Assembly: GCA_031308135.1 (NCBI GenBank)
Contig: JAHLJT010009419.1
Location: 178,086,961-178,150,960, forward strand
Reading direction: 5' to 3'
Length of the DNA stretch: 64,000 nucleotides
Source of the DNA: Acheta domesticus
Taxonomy: Eukaryota; Arthropoda; Insecta; Orthoptera; Gryllidae
The notes under the pieces are model-generated. The model was not told where the DNA came from. It saw nothing but the letters and a program-made list of their open reading frames with translations, and did not search any database. Positions 62,011-64,000 of the stretch are shown here, one piece after another. Each line of letters opens with the position of its first letter. The stretch's first letter is position 1. Position numbers and translations under genes: made by a program.

Positions 62011-64000
62011 ATGGCACCGAACAATACTTTTCGCAAATATCTCGCGGCTCGAGATGCCATTCTCAAACGATTCAGAGCCCGGGAAGATATTATTCGAAAT
62101 TTAGAAATCGAAAACAAACAATCGTATCTGAAATTACTTTCTCATCAAACGCATTTGCAAGATATGTGGAGCGATTACAGACAAACTGTAAACGAGCTAG
62201 TCGAAGACGAAGACGCCAACTCGTCTTTATACATTGACTTTGAAAATGACTATTTTGACCTAGTAAGCGAAGTAACAGTTAAAATTGACAACAACTCTCA
62301 ATTTTCACCTAATCACGCTAGACCGACCTCTCCATGCCCATCCGCGGCATCAGGTCACAGCTGTACTTCACAGTCAGCTCCTGCTTTACGCCTCCCTGAA
62401 GTGCCTCTGCCCACTTTCAGCGGTAACCACACCGAGTGGCTATCATATCGCGACATTTTTCAGGCCCTTGTCATCGACAATTTGCAGCTAGCGGATATTA
62501 GTCGAATCTACTATCTCAATCAGTCATTGATCGGTGAAGCTAAAGGCGTAATAGCCAACATACCACTCACAGGTGACAACTTCTCTACCGCCTGGAGTAC
62601 CCTCTGTTCTCGCTATTCGAATCCACGTTTGATAGCTTTCTCGCATTTATCCGGGCTAGACAATCCCCCGCGTTTAGTACCTGACTCCGCTAAGTCATTA
62701 AGCGCATTTATCGATCACTGCCAATCGAATATAAACGCTTTATCAAATCTCGACTTGGGCGTAGATTTACGAGAACTGCTCTTTGTCCACAAGGTTGTCA
62801 ACCATCTTGACAGAGCCACTATGTGTCAGTGGGAAAATTCAATACCAGCTGACCGCATTCCCACTTTGCGCGACTTGTGGGACTTTCTTCAACGGCGGTG
62901 TAAAATCCTTCAAATCACTGAAGCCGCCGTCCCGAGCGCTCCCGTGCAGCTCAATCCGCGCGCGCAAGCTTCCGCGCCGGCTCCTGCACGCACGCCGCTA
63001 CCTTCCGACAACTGCCTCAAGTGTCGCGAAAGGCACATGCTGCATCAATGCGCTAGTTTTCGCGCCCTCAGCGCCGACGCGAAACGAAACTTTGTTAAAA
63101 CCCACAAACTCTGCAACAACTGTTTACGGAAATTTGTAGCCGGCCACAAATGTAGTGACCGCAAATGTTTTCACTGCGGAAACAAACATCACAGTCTCCT
63201 GCATGAATCATTTTCTGCACCTCAGCAATCTAACATCTCCGGCATAATCAATCACGCGGCAGCTGCCCAGACCCACCTGTCTAGTACCGTACAATCAGAT
63301 TTGCCACAAAATTCTAATCTTAACGCGCATTCTCTCGAATGGCAAAATCAAAGGCAACAAGGGAACGACAGCACCTCGTCGCCCCGAAACACTGCACACG
63401 TGCAGCGAGAAGTATACACAAATGCTTGCTCGACTACAGCCACACACGGCTGCATTCTGCCGACCGCCATAGTGAACGCTGTCACGGCGCGAGGCTACTT
63501 TCGCCCGGCCACCTGTCTTCTCGATTCGGGCTCAAACTGCAACCTGATATCTGAAAACTTTCTGAAAGCGCTCGAAATCAATCCCACAAACTTTTCTATC
63601 TCTATTCAAAGTGTTTGTCGCGCCTCATCTTCCGCCTCGAAGATAGCAAAATTACAATTAAATTCGCGTTGTAAGAATTGGAGCACTACACAGGAATTCA
63701 TTGTCGTAGATGCCATTTCACATCCGCTTCCGGCAGTCGAAGCAGATATTTTCACCTGGCACTTACCCGCCGAATGCGAACTTGCGGACCCAAATTTTCA
63801 TCTAGGGAAACCGCTAGATTTGCTGCTAGGAGCCTCTGTCGTCGCCGAAATTAACGAAGGCGGTATTCGCCGCATTGAGAACGGACCTACACTAACACAA
63901 ACGAAACTAGGTTGGGTCGCCAGCGGCTCATATTCCCCGTCTCAATCAGGCAATCGGGACATTAGAGTCTTATCGAATTTCGCAATTGCAAAGGAACTGC
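62011..64000 (+). CDS. BEL/Pao retrotransposon Gag-Pol polyprotein, 5' part, open to window end
   Basis: 663 codons without a stop, running off the window. The ATG at 62011 is the first after the primer site. Residues 1-128 are a charged leader. About residues 129-270 (LPEVPLPTFSGNHTEWLSYR through a SRYSNPRLIAFSHL block) match the Gag-like DUF1759 of BEL/Pao elements. Zinc fingers follow: C335-x2-C338...C347, C368-x2-C371-x7-H379-x-C381 and C386-x2-C389-x3-H393-x4-H398, the last two reading LCNNCLRKFVAGHKC and CFHCGNKHHSLLH. About residues 490-640 are the aspartic protease (DUF1758): catalytic D505-S-G-S in ATCLLDSGSNCNLIS, the LLLGA strand at about 604-608, and the TxLGWVxSG end. Codon use is even and there are no frameshifts. 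Reverse transcriptase, RNase H and integrase should lie beyond 64000. Confidence 0.95.
   Translation, partial: MAPNNTFRKYLAARDAILKRFRAREDIIRNLEIENKQSYLKLLSHQTHLQDMWSDYRQTVNELVEDEDANSSLYIDFENDYFDLVSEVTVKIDNNSQFSPNHARPTSPCPSAASGHSCTSQSAPALRLPEVPLPTFSGNHTEWLSYRDIFQALVIDNLQLADISRIYYLNQSLIGEAKGVIANIPLTGDNFSTAWSTLCSRYSNPRLIAFSHLSGLDNPPRLVPDSAKSLSAFIDHCQSNINALSNLDLGVDLRELLFVHKVVNHLDRATMCQWENSIPADRIPTLRDLWDFLQRRCKILQITEAAVPSAPVQLNPRAQASAPAPARTPLPSDNCLKCRERHMLHQCASFRALSADAKRNFVKTHKLCNNCLRKFVAGHKCSDRKCFHCGNKHHSLLHESFSAPQQSNISGIINHAAAAQTHLSSTVQSDLPQNSNLNAHSLEWQNQRQQGNDSTSSPRNTAHVQREVYTNACSTTATHGCILPTAIVNAVTARGYFRPATCLLDSGSNCNLISENFLKALEINPTNFSISIQSVCRASSSASKIAKLQLNSRCKNWSTTQEFIVVDAISHPLPAVEADIFTWHLPAECELADPNFHLGKPLDLLLGASVVAEINEGGIRRIENGPTLTQTKLGWVASGSYSPSQSGNRDIRVLSNFAIAKEL

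Noticed and set aside
62285..63554. Shorter frames inside the BEL coding region (62285-62491, 62783-63139, 63339-63554)
   Set aside because: They are out-of-frame shadows of the continuous Gag-protease frame starting at 62011.

Overview
The window looks like non-coding DNA from a large, repeat-rich animal genome, most probably an insect. It has an AT-rich background broken by short CpG-dense islands. It carries an arthropod-style set of mobile elements: BEL/Pao, mariner, piggyBac-like, hAT-like, pogo/Tigger, a Mutator-domain transposase, a LINE with a restriction-like endonuclease, and several tRNA-derived SINEs. I saw no operons, Shine-Dalgarno sites, CRISPR array or rRNA. The species cannot be named from sequence alone. 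A polyneopteran-like insect with a large genome would fit, but that is a guess.

The one clearly intact coding sequence is at the right edge. An open frame starts at 62011 and is still open at 64000. It is the Gag, zinc-knuckle and aspartic-protease part of a BEL/Pao LTR retrotransposon, and its reverse transcriptase and integrase lie outside the window. A primer-binding-like site sits at 61962. The 1.7 kb upstream, with two degenerate tandem arrays and two perfect 10-bp E-box palindromes, is probably its 5' LTR.

From left to right: 1-4.9 kb holds a GC octamer microsatellite and a foldback element. 4.9-6.1 kb has a SINE split by a hAT-like insertion, then a hAT-like copy with an 8-bp target duplication. 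6.1-7.1 kb is a CpG island with a 15-bp minisatellite. 7-13.4 kb is mostly unremarkable apart from SINE-1 copies. 14.0-17.7 kb has a mariner relic with both ends, a tandem duplication, a foldback and a piggyBac-like MITE. 19-31.5 kb alternates dispersed repeat family D with four CpG or minisatellite islands and a second hAT-like copy. 31.4-33.5 kb has two SINE-2 copies. 34.5-37.2 kb is a complete-looking but dead DNA transposon. 38.5-43 kb has a 16-bp minisatellite, a nested SINE/MITE, a dense cluster of the heptamer TCA(C/G)TGA and a pogo relic. 45-48.4 kb has a 306-bp tandem array, a 154-bp duplication, a CpG island resembling a promoter, and LINE relics. 50.9-53.8 kb has three SINE heads and a C-rich island. 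55.3-58.6 kb has a hAT-like copy inside a long palindrome, then a large C-rich/G-rich island.

No host protein-coding gene could be established. Most open frames of 60-450 codons lie inside GC-rich tandem repeats and are open only because of repeat composition. A few CpG islands carry splice-donor-like or initiator-like signals and could be first exons. These are listed as hypotheses. The strongest biology in the window is the layering of mobile elements: nested insertions with legible target duplications, and one non-autonomous hAT-like family present in three copies.
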